DNA of 64,000 nt from Ashinkailepas kermadecensis. Taxonomy: Eukaryota; Arthropoda; Thecostraca; Neolepadidae. Every line of letters begins with the position of its first letter. Positions within the stretch are counted from its first letter, which is position 1. The position numbers and the translations under genes were made by a program. The notes beneath the pieces are model-generated. The model was not told the DNA's origin. It did not search any database and worked only from the letters and a program-made list of their open reading frames with translations. The stretch covers positions 164,343 through 228,342 of the forward strand of contig JAOTOM010004136.1 in NCBI GenBank assembly GCA_034440615.1. The letters run 5' to 3'. Positions 1 to 10,770 of this stretch are shown one piece after another.

Positions 1-654
1 GACCGTCCCAGTCGGCGTATGTGTCGGGTCGGTAGCTCACGGTAAGGTCAGCGCAGGTCGCCGCTCCAGGTCAGGTCACCGGTTGGGTCAGTACGTCACC
101 GGTCAGGTCGGTCATGGTCGGTCGGGTCAGATCGCTGGTGAGACTGATAGGTCACTGGTCGGGTTAGGTCACCGGTAGTAATATAATAAGTTGACCTTTT
201 TGGAGCTTTTAGCACAGGAAAGAGCAATGCACCCAACTCAGGAACTGTTACCACAAGTATTGCAACCCAAGCGGCACTGCTCGTTGTCATTCTTATAGCG
301 CAATTTGATTGTGTAAAATGTGTAAGCGGAAGTGCATTTTGCTTTGTTGTTTTTGTAATGCCTACACTCGGATTCATGCACGTCTCGAATCCGGAAATTT
401 AGCCCTAGTCACCGTTCAGGTCGGCGGACCTCCGATCAGATCTGCAGATTGTTACCCAGAAGTGAAAGCAATGGCTAGGACCGATAGATAATCGTTTGTA
501 GATTGTTGGCCAATATTATCAATGCCACTGTTTCGGCTAGTTGACCTTTGGTCTTAGTCAGTACGTCATTGGTCGAGTCAAAGGGTCGTGCATCGAGGTA
601 GGTAGCAATGGTCGATGCTAACGGGTCATTTGTGAGGTGTCAACAGGCCACTGG

Positions 655-915
655 TCAGTCAGTTTGTCCCTAGCCGGCGCCGGCGTGTCACTGGCCGGGG
701 TCAGCGTGTCACAGGTTGGGGTCAGCGTTTCACTGGCCGGCACCGGCGTGTCACTGGTCTGGGTCAGCGTGTCACTGGCCGGCACCGGCGTGTCACTGGC
801 CAGGGTCAGCGTGTCACTGGCTGGCACCGGCGTGTCACTGGCTGGCACCGGCGTGTCACTGGTCTGGGTCAGCGTGTCACTGGTCTGGGTCAGCGTGTCA
901 CTGGCCGGCGCCATG
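655..915. repeat. 21 bp minisatellite
   Basis: About 12 copies of a 21 bp unit built on GTGTCACTGG, with two alternating second halves (CCGGCACCGGC and TCTGGGTCAGC). The unit is a multiple of three, so it stays open in several frames, but it codes nothing recognisable. It lies 3' of exon E11. Confidence 0.93.
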
Positions 916-1000
916 TCACCGTCCTGGACCAATAGTCAGCGGCGGGTCGACGGACGGTGCCAATGAGTTTGCACTGTTGAGGCATATAGGAGAGCGGCTG

Positions 1001-1495
1001 CGCGGCCTACAGACGTCCGGCTGCACGGCCTACAGACGCCCAGCTGCACGGCCTACAGACGTCCGGCTGCGCGGCCTACAGACGCCCGGCTGCACGGCCT
1101 ACAGACGTCCGGCTGCGCGGCCTACAGACGCCCGGCTGCACGGCCTACAGACGTCCGGCTGCGCGGCCTACAGACGCCCGGCTGCACGGCCTACAGACGT
1201 CCGGCTGCGCGGCCTACAGACGTCCGGCTGCGCGGCCTACAGACGCCCGGTTGCACGGCCTACAGACGTCGGCCTACAGACGCCCGGCTGCACGGCCTAC
1301 AGACGTCCGGCTGTGCGGCCTACAGACATCCGGTTGCGAGGCCTACAGACGCCCGGTTGCGCGGCCTACAGACGCCCGGCTGCGCGGCCTACAGACGTCC
1401 GGCTGCGCGGCCTACAGACGCCCAGCTGCGCGGCCTACAGACGCCCGGTTGCGCGGCCTACAGACGCCCGACTGCGCGGCCTACAGACGCCCGAC
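1001..1495. repeat. 23 bp minisatellite
   Basis: About 21 copies of CGGCCTACAGACGYCCGGCT plus three bases. Copies differ mainly at one C/T position and at the G/A of the CTGCR end. It lies next to the 21 bp array, 3' of E11. Confidence 0.95.
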
Positions 1496-1858
1496 CCCTG
1501 CGTCTCCGTCGCCGCAGTCGCCCATCGCGCCGCCCTGCTGGTTTGCGCAGGTCAGCATGTGCTTGGGCCACTGCGCCTCCTGTGAACACGCACGGAGTCT
1601 TACCGTCAGAAACGGGAGGGAGTGGGGTCGCTGACAGGCGAGACGTCATCAGTGACGGGACAGCGTCGTCAGTGACACGGAAAACCGGTGCCAGTGACGG
1701 GGCAGACCACATCAGTGATGGGGAGAAGGTGTAAGCAATCGGCGAGCGGGCTCCGACCAGATCAGATATCAGATTCCTAAAATAACTGCATCTTCGTGTG
1801 CAAATTGAAATAGGCGGCATGAACTGGATGTCTGACCTGTGGAAGTTGGATGTCTGAC

Positions 1859-2076
1859 CTGACATGGGAAGTCGCAGTATGAGGTGTTCCAGCAGCAGTA
1901 GAAGATTGCCTCCTTGCCGCACGAGGCGCACCACTGCTTCCTTTTAGTCTCCGTCACCCGCGCCTCCAGCAGCCGCTCCCATTCCTTCTTGTCGGCCGCA
2001 TGTCCCGAGCTGAGGCGACTCAAGGCTCGCTTATGCTCCTGCTCCAGGCTGGAGCGCAGGTCGGCTATCTGAGACT
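1859..2076 (-). CDS. ZMYND8: ZMYND8-like exon E11: coiled coil and most of the MYND finger
   Basis: This 218 bp exon starts in phase 1 after GTCGTCAG and ends in phase 0 at CAG|GTCAGA. It encodes a coiled coil ([16 protein letters not shown]) and then the MYND core [18 protein letters not shown] followed by SYCDFPCQ. This is almost identical to human ZMYND8. The MYND finger binds PPPLI/V-type motifs of corepressors. The last His-x3-His-x3-Cys ligands of the finger are not encoded here and should lie in a following exon that I could not find in 1-1858. The donor is duplicated 22 bp downstream. Confidence 0.95.
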
Positions 2077-2104
2077 CTGACGACACAGGAGACCCGTCAC
2101 CGAC

Positions 2105-4085
2105 TGACATCAGTCACATACTGACGAACTGTCACTGACACAGTCTGACGAACTGCCATTGACACATAGTCACAGACTGACGAACTGTCACTGATACACA
2201 GTCTGACGAACTGTCATTGACACACAGTCACAGACTGACGATCCATCATTGACACACAGTCACATACTGACGAACTGTCACTGACACAGTCTGACGAACT
2301 GCCATTGACACATAGTCACAGACTGACGAACTGTCACTGATACACAGTCTGACGAACTGTCATTGACACACAGTCACAGACTGACGATCCATCATGACAC
2401 ACAGTCACAGACTGACGAACTGTCACTGATACACAGTCTGACGAACTGTCATTGACACACAGTCACAGACTGGGGACGAGTGGTCTAGGGATAAGATGCT
2501 CGGCTCACCATCGAAAGGTTGTGGGTTCGAGTCTCACCTGTCGCTACTCTTCGCTCGCGACCAATCGGCGTGAGAGATTGGCGACGCTACATGACTCAAC
2601 GGTCGACGTGTCGTAAAACCAATAACCAACCAACAGTCACAGACTGACGGACCTCTCACTGACACAGTCACAGACTGACGAACTGTCACTGACACACAGT
2701 CTGACGAACTGTCATTGACACACAGTCACAAACTGATGAGCCGCCACTGTCACACAGCTACAGACTGACAAACCGTCACTGACACAGTCACAGACTGACG
2801 AGCCGCCACTGCCACAGTCACAGACTGACGAACCGTCACTGACACAGTCACAGACTGACGAGCCGTCACTGACATGCAGTCACAGACTGACGAACTGTCA
2901 CTGACACAACCACAGACTGACGAGCCGTCACTAACACACAATCACATGCTAACGAACTGTCACCGACACACAGTCTGACGAACTGTCACTGACACACAGT
3001 CACAGACTGACGGGCCGTCACTGACACACGGTCACAGACTGACGAGCCGTCACTGACACACGGTCACAGACTGACGAGCCGTCACTGACATGCAGTCACA
3101 GACTGACGGACTGTCACTGACACAACCACAGACTGACTAGCCGTCACTAACACACAAACACAGACTGACGAACTGTCACTGACACAGTCACAGGCTGACG
3201 AGCCGTCACTGTCATAGTCACATACTGACGGACTGTCACTGACACACAGTCACAAACTGACGAGCCGTCACTGACATACAGTTACAGACTGACGAGCCGT
3301 CACTGACACATAGTCACAGACTGACGAGCCGTCACTGACACACAGTCACAGACTGACGAGCCGTCACTGACACATAGTCACAGACTGACGAACTGTCACT
3401 GACACAGTCTGACGAACCGTCACTGACACACAGTCACAGACTGACGAACCATCACTGATACAATCACAGGCTGACGAGCCGTCACTGCCATAGTCACAGA
3501 CTGACAAGCCGTCACTGACATGCAGTCACAGACTGACGAGCCGTCACTGACATGCAGTCACAGACTGACGAACTGTCACTGACACAACCACAGACTGACG
3601 AGCCGTCCCTAACACACAATCACATACTAACGAACTGTCACTGACACACAGTAACAGACTGACGAGCCGTCACTGACACACAGTCACACACGAGCCGTCA
3701 CTGACATGCAGTCACAGACTGACGAACTGTCACCGACACAACCACAGACTGACGAGCCGTCACTAACACACAATCACAGACTGACGAACTGTCACTGACA
3801 CACAGTCACTGTCATAGTCACATACTGACGGACTGTCACTGACACAGTCTGACGAACTGTCATTGACACACAGTCACAGACTGACGAACCGTCACTGACA
3901 CAGTCACAGACTGACGAGCCGTCACTAACACACAAACACAGACTGACGAACTGTCACTGACACACAGTCACAGGCTGACGAGCCGTCACTGCCATAGTCA
4001 CAGACTGACGAGCCGTCACTGACACACAGTCGCAGACTAACAGATCGTCACTGACAAATAGTTACAAATTGACGAGCCGTCACTG
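2105..4085. repeat. 32 bp minisatellite array interrupted by a SINE
   Basis: About 60 imperfect copies of a unit made of CAGTCACAGACTGACGARC and YGTCACTGACACA, with shorter copies lacking CACAGA. A tRNA-type SINE sits inside at 2473-2633. The array starts about 30 bp from the E11 acceptor, and its TGACGA motif resembles the sequence at that acceptor. Confidence 0.94.
2473..2633 (+). repeat. tRNA-derived SINE, type 1
   Basis: The tRNA-like head GACGAGTGGTCTAGGGATAA (A-box region) is followed by the B box GGTTCGAGTCTC, and then by a shared body CGTGAGAGATTGGCGACGCT and a tail ending GTAAAACCAATAACCAACCA. It is inserted in the 32 bp array with CAGTCACAGACTG on both sides, which is either target duplication or array sequence. 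Confidence 0.88.
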
Positions 4086-4088
4086 AAA

Positions 4089-5275
4089 GACTAGCTGAGC
4101 GTCTGGTGTTGTGGTAGTGACGTGAGGTTGGCTGGGTATCTGGTGTTGTAGTGGTGACGTGAGGCTGGCTGAGCGTCTGGTGTTGCAATGGTGACGTGAG
4201 GTTGGCTGAGCGTCTGGTGTTGTAGTGGTGACGTGAGGATGGCTGAGCGTATGGTGTTGTGGTGGTGACGTGAGGTTGGCTGAGCGTCTGGTGTTGTGGT
4301 GGTGACGTGAGGTTGGCTGAGCGTCTGGTGTTGTGGTGGTGACGTGAGGTTGGCTGAGTGTCTGGTGTTGTGGTGGTGACGTGAGGTTGGCTGAGTGTCT
4401 GGTGGTGTGGTGGTGACGTGAGGTCGGCTGGGTGTCTGGTGTTGTGGTGGTGACGTGAGGTTGGCTGAGTGTCTGGTGGTGTGGTGGTGACGTGAGGTTG
4501 GCTGGGTGTCTGGTGTTGTGGTGGTGACGTGAGGTTGGCTGAGTGTCTGGTGTTGTGGTGGTGACGTGAGGTTGGCTGAGTGTCTGGTGGTGTGGTGGTG
4601 ACGTGAGGTCGGCTGGGTGTCTGGTGTGGTGGTGACGTGAGGTTGGCTGAGTGTCTGGTGTTGTGGTGGTGACGTGAGGTTGGCTGAGTGTCTGGTGTGG
4701 TGGTGACGTGAGGTTGGCTGAGTGTCTGGTGTTGTGGTGGTGACGTGAGGTCGGCTGGGTGTCTGGTGGTGTGGTGGTGACGTGAGGTTGGCTGAGTGTC
4801 TGGTGTGGTGGTGACGTGAGGTTGGCTGAGTGTCTGGTGTTGTGGTGGTGACGTGAGGTTGGCTGAGTGCTGGTGTGGTGGTGGTGACGTGAGGTTGGCT
4901 GAGTGTCTGGTGTGGTGGTGACGTGAGGTCGGCTGAGTGTCTGGTGTTGTGGTGGTGACGTGAGGTTGGCTAGGTGTCTGGTGTTGTGGTGACGTGAGGT
5001 CGGCTGAGTGTCTGGTGTTGTGGTGACGTGAGGTCGGCTGGGTGTCTGGTGGTGTGGTGGTGACGTGAGGTTGGCTGAGTGTCTGGTGTGCTGGTGACGT
5101 GAGGTTGGCTGAGTGTCTGGTGTTGTGGTGGTGACGTGAGGTTGGCTGAGTGTCTGGTGTTGTTGTGGTGACGTGAGGTCGGCTGAGTGTCTGGTGTTGT
5201 GGTGGTGACGTGAGGTTGGCTGAGTGTCTGGTGTTGTGGTGGTGACGTGAGGTTGGCTGAGTGTCTGGTGTCGTT
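4089..5275. repeat. 37 bp minisatellite array
   Basis: About 31 copies of a unit of GGCTGAGTGTCTGGTGTTG plus TGGTGGTGACGTGAGGTT, with 3-6 bp length variants. It follows the 32 bp array directly. It lies in the intron between E11 and E10. Confidence 0.94.
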
Positions 5276-5279
5276 AGGT

Positions 5280-6070
5280 GTGATATTTCGAATCGAGTAC
5301 AGTAGGATATCTAAATTTCCTACGGAAGGACGCCATTTAAAATATTGTTCCTTCAAGCCAATAGCGTACTCATACGTGTATGTTTTTCGAATATTTTTAG
5401 AGACACCTAATATACGAAGACATATGTGAGTGACAATAACAAATACCATATCAATAAATTACATTGTACCACGGACGACATTACAAGTCAGTTATACAAT
5501 AACGTAGTAGTTATACATATCGCAGCATTGGAATTGTTTTACGAGATGCTTGTGGGGCGCTGCATGACCAATGTATTCGATGCACCTTAAAGCCCCAATT
5601 ACCAACTTCGAGATGCTTGCGTATAACAATCCGTATTGGGGTGCATAAATATAATACTTGTACACGAAAAAAAAACTCGCGTGCGCGCACCTGTTGAACC
5701 TGTTGAAGTGGCAGGCTCCGCTGAGGCAGGTGTCGCGTCAGTGTCCATATCTACTGGTCTAACTTTAAAGCCGGCTGTAGCGACCAGTGACAGAGGCGTA
5801 GGCACAGCCACTGTCGCCGGTGGAATGCTCAGCGCAGCAGCTCGCCCAATGCATACCCAGTGTCTGAGTTCAGCTCTGGGGACGTCCGACTCGGAACGAG
5901 TGGAGGACGCGGCTTTGTGCGATACAAAAATGTGCAGGCGTGGCTCCTGTTGGGGAAGTATGTACCTCCTCTCATCATCCAGTAGATCGACTTGGTGGCG
6001 ACAAAGATAAGCATAAACGATAGGTGCCCATTAATTTAGCTACACAGAAAACTAATTTCTCCTTTGTCTG
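5280..6070. other. Intron sequence without recognised feature
   Basis: AT-richer intron sequence. A minus-strand frame at 5829-6014 is open for 61 codons but matches nothing I know. I see no gene here. Confidence 0.5.
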
Positions 6071-6072
6071 TA

Positions 6073-6238
6073 CTTTGGTTCTTTTACGACGAATCCGATT
6101 GCTGGGTCATATAGCGTCGCGAACCTCTCACGCCGGCTGGTCCCGGATTGACTCAGTAATCCGTCCGGCTGTGGGATTCGAACCCACGAGCTTACGATCA
6201 AGAGTCAGACTCCCTACCGACTGAGCTACCGCGGCTCA
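6073..6238 (-). repeat. tRNA-derived SINE, type 2
   Basis: Read on the minus strand, it has a tRNA-like head GCGGTAGCTCAGTCGGTAGG and B box GGGTTCGAATCCC. The body with CGTGAGAGGTTCGCGACGCT and a tail ending CGTCGTAAAAGAACC follow. The body is shared with the type 1 copies although the heads differ. It lies about 80 bp from exon E10. Confidence 0.88.
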
Positions 6239-6316
6239 CTAAATTCTCCTTCCTGTATGTGTCGGTACAGCCGATGGATCATCGCTTCCTCGCCTTACCA
6301 CATCGCGGGTACTGAC

Positions 6317-6470
6317 CGTGGACCCTGTTGAGTTCGGAGATCTCCGCCTTGTGCTTCCACTGTTGCTGCTCCATCTGGAGCTTGAGGCAGGCGGCAGACG
6401 CCTGCGGGCTACCAGGGCCGGCCATATCGTTCAGCATGCGCTCCAGACCCTGCCGCATCATCTCCACCAT
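6317..6470 (-). CDS. ZMYND8: ZMYND8-like exon E10: coiled-coil start
   Basis: The exon is 154 bp, begins in phase 0 after TTGACAG and ends in phase 1 before GTCAGT. It encodes MVEMMRQGLERMLNDMA and then a helix LKLQMEQQQWKHKAEISEL. This parallels the human segment MMDAIKGTMTEIYNDLS followed by IEIEKLQWLHQQELSEM. In ZMYND8 this helix forms the dimerising coiled coil ahead of the MYND finger. Confidence 0.9.
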
Positions 6471-6714
6471 CTGTCAACAGATCAGGTCAAGTCAGGTCAG
6501 GTCACGTCCCACATACCCACGTCTGTTTGTCAGACTCCTTCCAAGTTCGATATGCTCGAGAACTTAACAACAGCATCCATTGGACGACGCTTCAATGTAT
6601 GGTACTCCACGAGTAACATTCGGTAACGGTCAAAACATAATCCGCATTCGTGGTATGCGTGACAATTTACGGGATAACACTGACTCTCCCTGGTGGGCAC
6701 CGACTAGGACCGAC

Positions 6715-6910
6715 CGACACTGCACCAGTCCAGAACCACCTCCCTGGCCCCACCTGCCCAGGACCACCTCCCTGGCCCCACCAACCCAGGACCATCTCCC
6801 TGGCCCCACCAGCTCAGGGCCACCCCCCTGACCCCACCAGCCCAGGACCACCTCCCTAGTTCAGCTAGTCAAGACCCACCTCCATGGCCCCACCAGCCCA
6901 GGACCCCCCC
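6715..6910. repeat. 30 bp minisatellite
   Basis: Six to seven imperfect copies of CCCAGGACCACCTCCCTGGC plus CCCACCAG. It begins about 13 bp inside the intron after the E9 donor. Confidence 0.88.
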
Positions 6911-6922
6911 CCGTGACCGTAC

Positions 6923-7264
6923 CGTGTGCGCGTGCCGGTCGAGCTGGGCCGACACGGGCCCGGCCTCGGCGGGCGCGACGGCCGTGACGGCGGGCGTGAC
7001 GGCCGGCGGGCTGGCGGCCGGCAGCGTGACGATGCCGTTCTGGGAGGCGCCCAGGCCGCCCGGGATCACCATCATGGGGCCGAGGTGCGACGCCGCCGAC
7101 TGGCCGGCCGGAATGTACAGCTGGTTGAGCGAGCCGCGCGGGATCATGAGCCGCGCGCCCGCCCGGTTCACGATGATCGACTGCGACACGACGGGCGTCG
7201 ACGGCCGCGCCGCGCACGACGGCGACGAGATCCACATCTTGGGCCGCAGCGGCTGCGTCAGCAC
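6923..7264 (-). CDS. ZMYND8: ZMYND8-like exon E9: linker before the coiled coil
   Basis: This exon is 342 bp, 114 codons, phase 0 at both ends, with acceptor CACTGCAG and donor GTACGG. The product starts VLTQPLRPKMWISSPS and is rich in Ala, Val, Pro and Gly, with no domain I recognise. It fits the weakly conserved region before the ZMYND8 coiled coil. Its acceptor abuts, and seems to have seeded, a 44 bp tandem array. Its donor opens into a 30 bp minisatellite. Confidence 0.8.
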
Positions 7265-7620
7265 CTGCAGTGCGCCTGCACAGGTCAGATACAGTCGTAG
7301 TGGTGATGTACGTCAGCACCTGCACAGGTCAGATACAGTCGTAGTGGTGATGTACGTCAGCACCTGCACAGGTCAGATACAGTCGTTGTGGTGATATTCG
7401 TCACCACCTGCACAGGTCAGATACAGTCGTAGTGGTGATATACGTCAGCACCAGCACAGGTCAGATACAGTTGTAGTGGTGATATACGTCAGCACCAGCA
7501 CAGGTCAGATACAGTCGTAGTGGTGATAGACGTCACCACCTGCACAGGTCAGACACAGTCGTAGTGGTGATGTACGTTACCACCTGCACAGGTCAGATAC
7601 AGTCGTAGTGGTAATATCCG
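7255..7620. repeat. 44 bp array seeded at the E9 acceptor
   Basis: About eight copies of a 44 bp unit containing CGTCAGCACCTGCACAGG, then TCAGATACAGTCGTAGTGG. On the minus strand each unit reads ...TGACCTGTGCAGGTGCTGACG. The real exon start is CACTGCAG|GTGCTGACG, so every unit carries a near copy of the splice acceptor and the first nine exon bases. Confidence 0.9.
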
Positions 7621-8191
7621 GCTACATCGGTCGTATACACATATAGGTTTCCAACACATTCGTACGGCAATATAACACTGTGGGGATAAGATAGACCCAG
7701 TCAGATACACCCACAGGAGTCAGACAAGCAGTCATTCAGGCTCTAAAGTACCTCAACTGCTGTGGGTGCTGTGCTGCGGGCACTATTCCGTACCTCGAGG
7801 ACGCTAGATGCACGGATATAGGCCACAACGCTATGACGAGACGCATCGACAGCCCCCCCCCCCTCTCCCCCGCCATCCAGCAGAAACCGCCAGTATCCGC
7901 CTCCTCCAGTCACTACCAACCGACACTCATATGACCTCGTTCCAAGCATACCTGCATAATCCACGCCGGAAATCGCACCATAAGATAGAGATACATCACA
8001 AGAAAGCACAGTCATTTTGCGACACACTACTGAAGTTAAGCGTCGCTTCTGAAGCGGAAGTTTACTGCGTCGACAGGTAGACAGCGACGAGTATCACCAG
8101 CAGCAATCGGCAATCGCAGCCGTTGTAACAATTGGCGGGCGGCAGTGTCTTCACTAAGCCGGCACTGCCGAGCGTGCGACTGTGCACCCAC
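7621..8191. other. Intron between E9 and E8
   Basis: Unique-looking intron sequence with a short CCCCCCCCCCTCTCCCCC run near 7850. I see no gene or RNA feature. Confidence 0.5.
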
Positions 8192-9399
8192 CTGCGGGCT
8201 GACGCCGTTGCTGGTGCTGGACGCGCTGGAGACGGCGGCCGCCGCGGACCGGCCCACCACCACCACGCCCGACTGGGCGGCGCCCGACGACACCACGCGC
8301 ACCAGCTGACTCTTGGTGGCGGCCACCACGCGCATCGGCGCTGCCGTCGACGCCGTCGCGGTCGCCGTCGACACCGTCGGGGCGGCCGCCGCCTGCGGCT
8401 GCCGCCGGCCGATGGGCGTCCGGCTGGCGGTGGCGGCTACCGGCGGGCTGGCGGCCGCCGCCGCCGCCGGCGACAGCCGCAGCATCGACTTGCGTGCCGT
8501 CCTGCGGCGGCCGACTGAGCCGCGGCTCGCCCGATCGGCCGGCCCGTCCTCCGTCGCGGCGGACACCGGCTGAGCCGCCTGCTCGCCAGACTCGACTTTG
8601 ACGGTGGCCTTCACGCCCGGCCCGGTCGACTCGACAGACGAGCTGCGCGCTCGCGTCTCGGTCTTCACGGCCAACTCGGCGGGCTTCGGCGCCGACTCGC
8701 CCGGCTGCGCCGTCGGGCAAGCCGGCTTCTCCGCCTCCCCGGACTTGGAGACTGACTTGGCCGGCCTCGCTGTTGGGCCGGCTGGCTTTGCGTCCGACTC
8801 ACGCGGCTTCGGTGTTGTATTGGCGCGCTTCGCGTCTGCCTCGCCCGACTTCACTGCCGACTCTGTGGACTTCCCGACAGCCTCGGCCCACATATCGGTG
8901 CACTCCGCCTCAGCCGCCTCAGTCGCACGTGCTTCGATCGGGCTAGCCGCATCATCGGCCGAGTCAGCAGACCCGCCATCCGGGCCAGCTGGATCTCCGA
9001 CCAGGTCGTCAGAGTCCTCGGCCAGGTCGGCAGGGTCCTCGTCCGGTTTATCTAGCCTATCAGCCGGCTCACCCGGATTATCAGCCGACTCATCCGGATT
9101 ATCAGCCGATTCATCAGGATTATCAGCCCGTTTGTCGGACGGGTCAGCCGGTTTGTCGGATGGGCCGACAGGCTTGTCGGACGGGTCGGCAACTGTTCCT
9201 GTCTCTGAGAGGGCAGCGGCAGAGTGGACTCGACGTGCCGTTGCCAACTGTCGACCCGAATCCCGACGGGCCTTCTTCCCCTGACGCAACCTCTCCAGAA
9301 TCTCCAGCTGGATTTCGCTGTTGGACCGCTTCGATACGGCCGGCTCTGAAACAGCACGGCCATCACTATCGCTGCTGGAGCAATGGCTCCGAATAACGG
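8192..9399 (-). CDS. ZMYND8: ZMYND8-like exon E8: long low-complexity linker
   Basis: This is a 1,208 bp exon. Its acceptor TTCACAG supplies the two bases needed after E7 (codon G|CC), and its donor GTGGGT leaves phase 0. The first residues form a Ser/Asp stretch (SSSDSDG) and a helix, SEIQLEILERLRQGKKARR. Then comes a run of short Asp/Pro/Ser/Lys repeats (DPSDKP, DNPDES). A Lys/Ala/Pro-rich linker and an Ala/Val/Ser-rich tail complete the exon. Human ZMYND8 has a long disordered, charged linker in the same place. The exon is very GC-rich, so all six frames are long and open; phase and the helix decide the frame. Confidence 0.82.
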
Positions 9400-10770
9400 C
9401 TGTGAATCACGTTAGCACCTCAGCTCTAGTCGGGTTCAGAGAAGGCTCAGAGCGAAACAGACATACGGAATAATGCGATCACAGACAACGGTCAAAATGA
9501 AACACATGAAAATAATACGATGCTTGAATTGGACTGATCATAAATAATGACAGGGTTAGATTTGTACATTGCGACCCTGGATGTGGAGGAAAATTTTGGG
9601 TTCATCAAATACGGAGGACATTTTTCTGTAAACCTCAACATCAGAACTTAGTTCACACCTTTCAGTACATTTTGAGCACTTTTACTTGATCACAGCAGCT
9701 CATTTTCAAACAGTTTACAACTTAACAAAGTGAACTCCAAATGAGAAAAACATAATCATAATTTTCTGGAGAGGATAATGTTCCAGATGCCAACAATCCA
9801 GGAATAGCCTATTTTTCAAACTCTGAATAATTGACTTTTTTGCATATATGAAAAAAATTTGATCTTGAATACCTATTCACGAATATCTTGTATGTAATAG
9901 AATTTCCCAAGCAAAATATTTAAGCTACATACAGAAGAAGTTCCGGGAGACGCCTCCTGCTTCATAGCTCAGGCCAGAAAGAAAGAATAGGCCAGTTTCA
10001 ATTTCAAAATCACCGGTGTCAGATGTAGCTTCTCTATGTTAGCTATGGTCACAATCTAATTCATCGAAAACCAACCTGCCAACCATGGTATGATGGACTA
10101 AGTTAATTGGATGACTTTGTAAACTTGATACCAGCTACATCGCCTATTATTTATGGTTCATTACACCCAGTGAAGAGACGTTAACTATTTTAATTTGTTT
10201 TCGAAGATATTAATCGGAGAAACCCGCGAAAAACTAAGCAGTTCGCACAAGCATAGAAGGATTATTTGAAAACATGTCCAAACCTTTTCAAGATATGGGC
10301 CTTCCAAGTGAAAATTTCGGGTTTGTATCGCAGTGTGTTTGCTGAAATGAACACACAACCACCCCAAGCTAAGAGTAAATATTTTTTTTTTTCAAGCAGC
10401 GTTCTTTTTTATTCATTTGTTACTTGTGGAAATTCTAAACACATCCCTTTTTTTCTTTTTTTCTTTTTTCCTCTTATTTTTTTACCAACAGAGGAATAGT
10501 ATTCGTTGGGTACACGACACAGACACACACACATATGTACATACACACACTAATTATCGAGCATGCTTAATGTTAATGAGGTCTAATGACTGCAATGCGG
10601 ATGTATAACAATATGAACAACAGCCCATGTATTACAATCGGCGAGCGGTCGCGCCCAGCAGCGATCCTGCCGCGTCAGCATACGAAGTTCGGCGCAGGAG
10701 CGTTCTGACCGCCGCCGCAGCCAGTCGACTGGGGCGGCCGGTCGTCGCCGTCACGGGGCCCACCGACCGT
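9400..10770. other. AT-rich 3' part of the large ZMYND8 intron
   Basis: AT-rich sequence between E8 and the end of the USP gene. It holds one copy of an unnamed dispersed repeat (9555-9840), a T-rich stretch (10440-10490) and a short CA repeat (10515-10550). AATAAA-type sequences occur, but I cannot assign a polyadenylation site to the USP gene. Confidence 0.5.
9555..9840 (+). repeat. Unnamed dispersed repeat, copy 1
   Basis: It starts with ACCCTGGATGTGGAGGAAAA and ends near TAGCCTATTTTTCAAACTCT. The order of short conserved blocks (CCTGGATGTGGA, ATCAAATACGGA, TTTAGCAC-like, GATAATGTTCCAGATG) recurs at 33795 and 43555. There is no ORF, TIR or tRNA head that I can see. Confidence 0.75.

Noticed and set aside
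1561..1720. Last ZMYND8 exon hidden left of E11
   Set aside because: A minus frame gives His-Trp-His-Arg near 1690, but there is no acceptor before it and no ligand spacing of a MYND finger.
2473..2545. Functional tRNA genes at this and the similar sites (6.2, 18.2, 19.2, 27.7, 57.9 and 63.5 kb)
   Set aside because: Each has the same non-tRNA body and tail attached, and the acceptor stems do not close well, so they are SINE heads.
2105..5275. CRISPR-like array
   Set aside because: Units run head to tail without unique spacers, and the surroundings are introns of an animal gene.
8132..9284. Other long frames over exon E8, including a plus-strand one of 228 codons
   Set aside because: Shadow frames due to high GC. 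Splice phase and the conserved helix support only the minus frame given.
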